Of a stretch of 32,921 bases of DNA, positions 32,855 through 32,921 are shown one piece after another (position 1 is the first letter of the stretch; each line of letters starts with the position of its first letter). A program made the translations under genes and the position numbers. The notes under the pieces are model-generated. The model made no database searches and was not told the origin of the DNA. It saw only the letters and a program-made list of their open reading frames with translations. Source of the DNA: A37T11 sp964546645 (GTDB lineage Bacteria; Bacteroidota; Bacteroidia; Sphingobacteriales; Sphingobacteriaceae); contig CAZJKM010000025.1 of NCBI GenBank assembly GCA_964546645.1, positions 1-32,921 on the forward strand. Direction: 5' to 3'.

Positions 32855-32921
32855 ATGAAAGGGATAATTTTTTGCTGTTTGCTTTCCCTGCCGTTGCTGG
32901 GATTCGGACAAATTGCGCATT
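32855..32921 (+). CDS. Start of an exported protein, 3'-truncated by window end
   Basis: An ATG at 32855 opens a frame encoding a clear signal peptide (MKGIIFCCLLSLPLLGFGQ) before the window ends after 22 codons. It lies behind a strong terminator, so it begins a separate transcription unit. Nothing can be said about the mature protein. Confidence 0.6.
   Translation, partial: MKGIIFCCLLSLPLLGFGQIAH

Noticed and set aside
1..32921. CRISPR arrays, tRNA or rRNA genes, insertion sequences, phage or defence genes
   Set aside because: None could be recognised: there are no regularly spaced long repeats, no cloverleaf-like sequences spotted by eye and no transposase-like frames. A covariance-model scan would be needed to exclude small RNAs.

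Overview
The window looks like a chromosome segment of a Bacteroidota bacterium, most likely of the Chitinophagaceae/Sphingobacteriaceae type. The reasons are a complete SusC/SusD pair, SusD-linked lipoproteins of the DUF4959/DUF5000 and DUF4998 kinds, a CreD module with a small winged-helix regulator, a promoter matching the Bacteroidota -33/-7 consensus (TTTG-N20-TAnnTTTG), and weak Shine-Dalgarno usage. The exact genus cannot be read from the sequence.

Left part (1-11914), mixed housekeeping and accessory genes: a 5'-truncated metallophosphoesterase, a two-domain GNAT acetyltransferase, a DUF1801 protein and a small unknown protein (all +). Next comes a convergent histidine kinase/response regulator operon (-), then a membrane protein / winged-helix regulator / CreD module (+). 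A run of 21-bp (heptad) degenerate repeats fills the gap after creD. It is followed by a 900-residue MG2/plug-domain protein (-) and a GH43-like glycosidase (-).

Right part (12397-32680), one large co-directional locus in three blocks. Block 1 (12397-19734) holds a Tat-exported DegT-type PLP aminotransferase, a ceramidase-family hydrolase, a beta-propeller protein, a dehydrogenase-like lipoprotein of the planctomycete 'PVC-type' family without its heme-c domain, a Tat-exported HiPIP and an SGNH hydrolase; a strong terminator follows. Block 2 (19945-24069) holds a second Tat-exported DegT paralogue, a MurQ-type etherase and a second ceramidase-family hydrolase split by an inserted beta-propeller; a 12-bp-arm hairpin follows. 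Block 3 (24686-32680) holds SusC, SusD, a DUF4959/DUF5000-like lipoprotein and a DUF4998-like lipoprotein with a C-terminal propeller; a strong terminator follows. The window ends in the first codons of a further secreted protein.

The right-hand locus is the most interesting item. It looks like an outer-membrane uptake system coupled to an extracytoplasmic oxidation / transamination / amide-or-ester hydrolysis pathway, with a cytoplasmic lactyl-ether-cleaving enzyme. A keto-forming dehydrogenase feeding a HiPIP, next to sugar-type aminotransferases exported in folded form, suggests conversion of an amino- or keto-sugar (or cyclitol) derivative outside the cytoplasm. The substrate is not known from the sequence. 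Several candidate operators were also found: a duplicated 17-bp inverted repeat in the creD module, a 10-bp-phased triple repeat before the two-component operon, and 11-bp tandem repeats before the MG2 protein gene.
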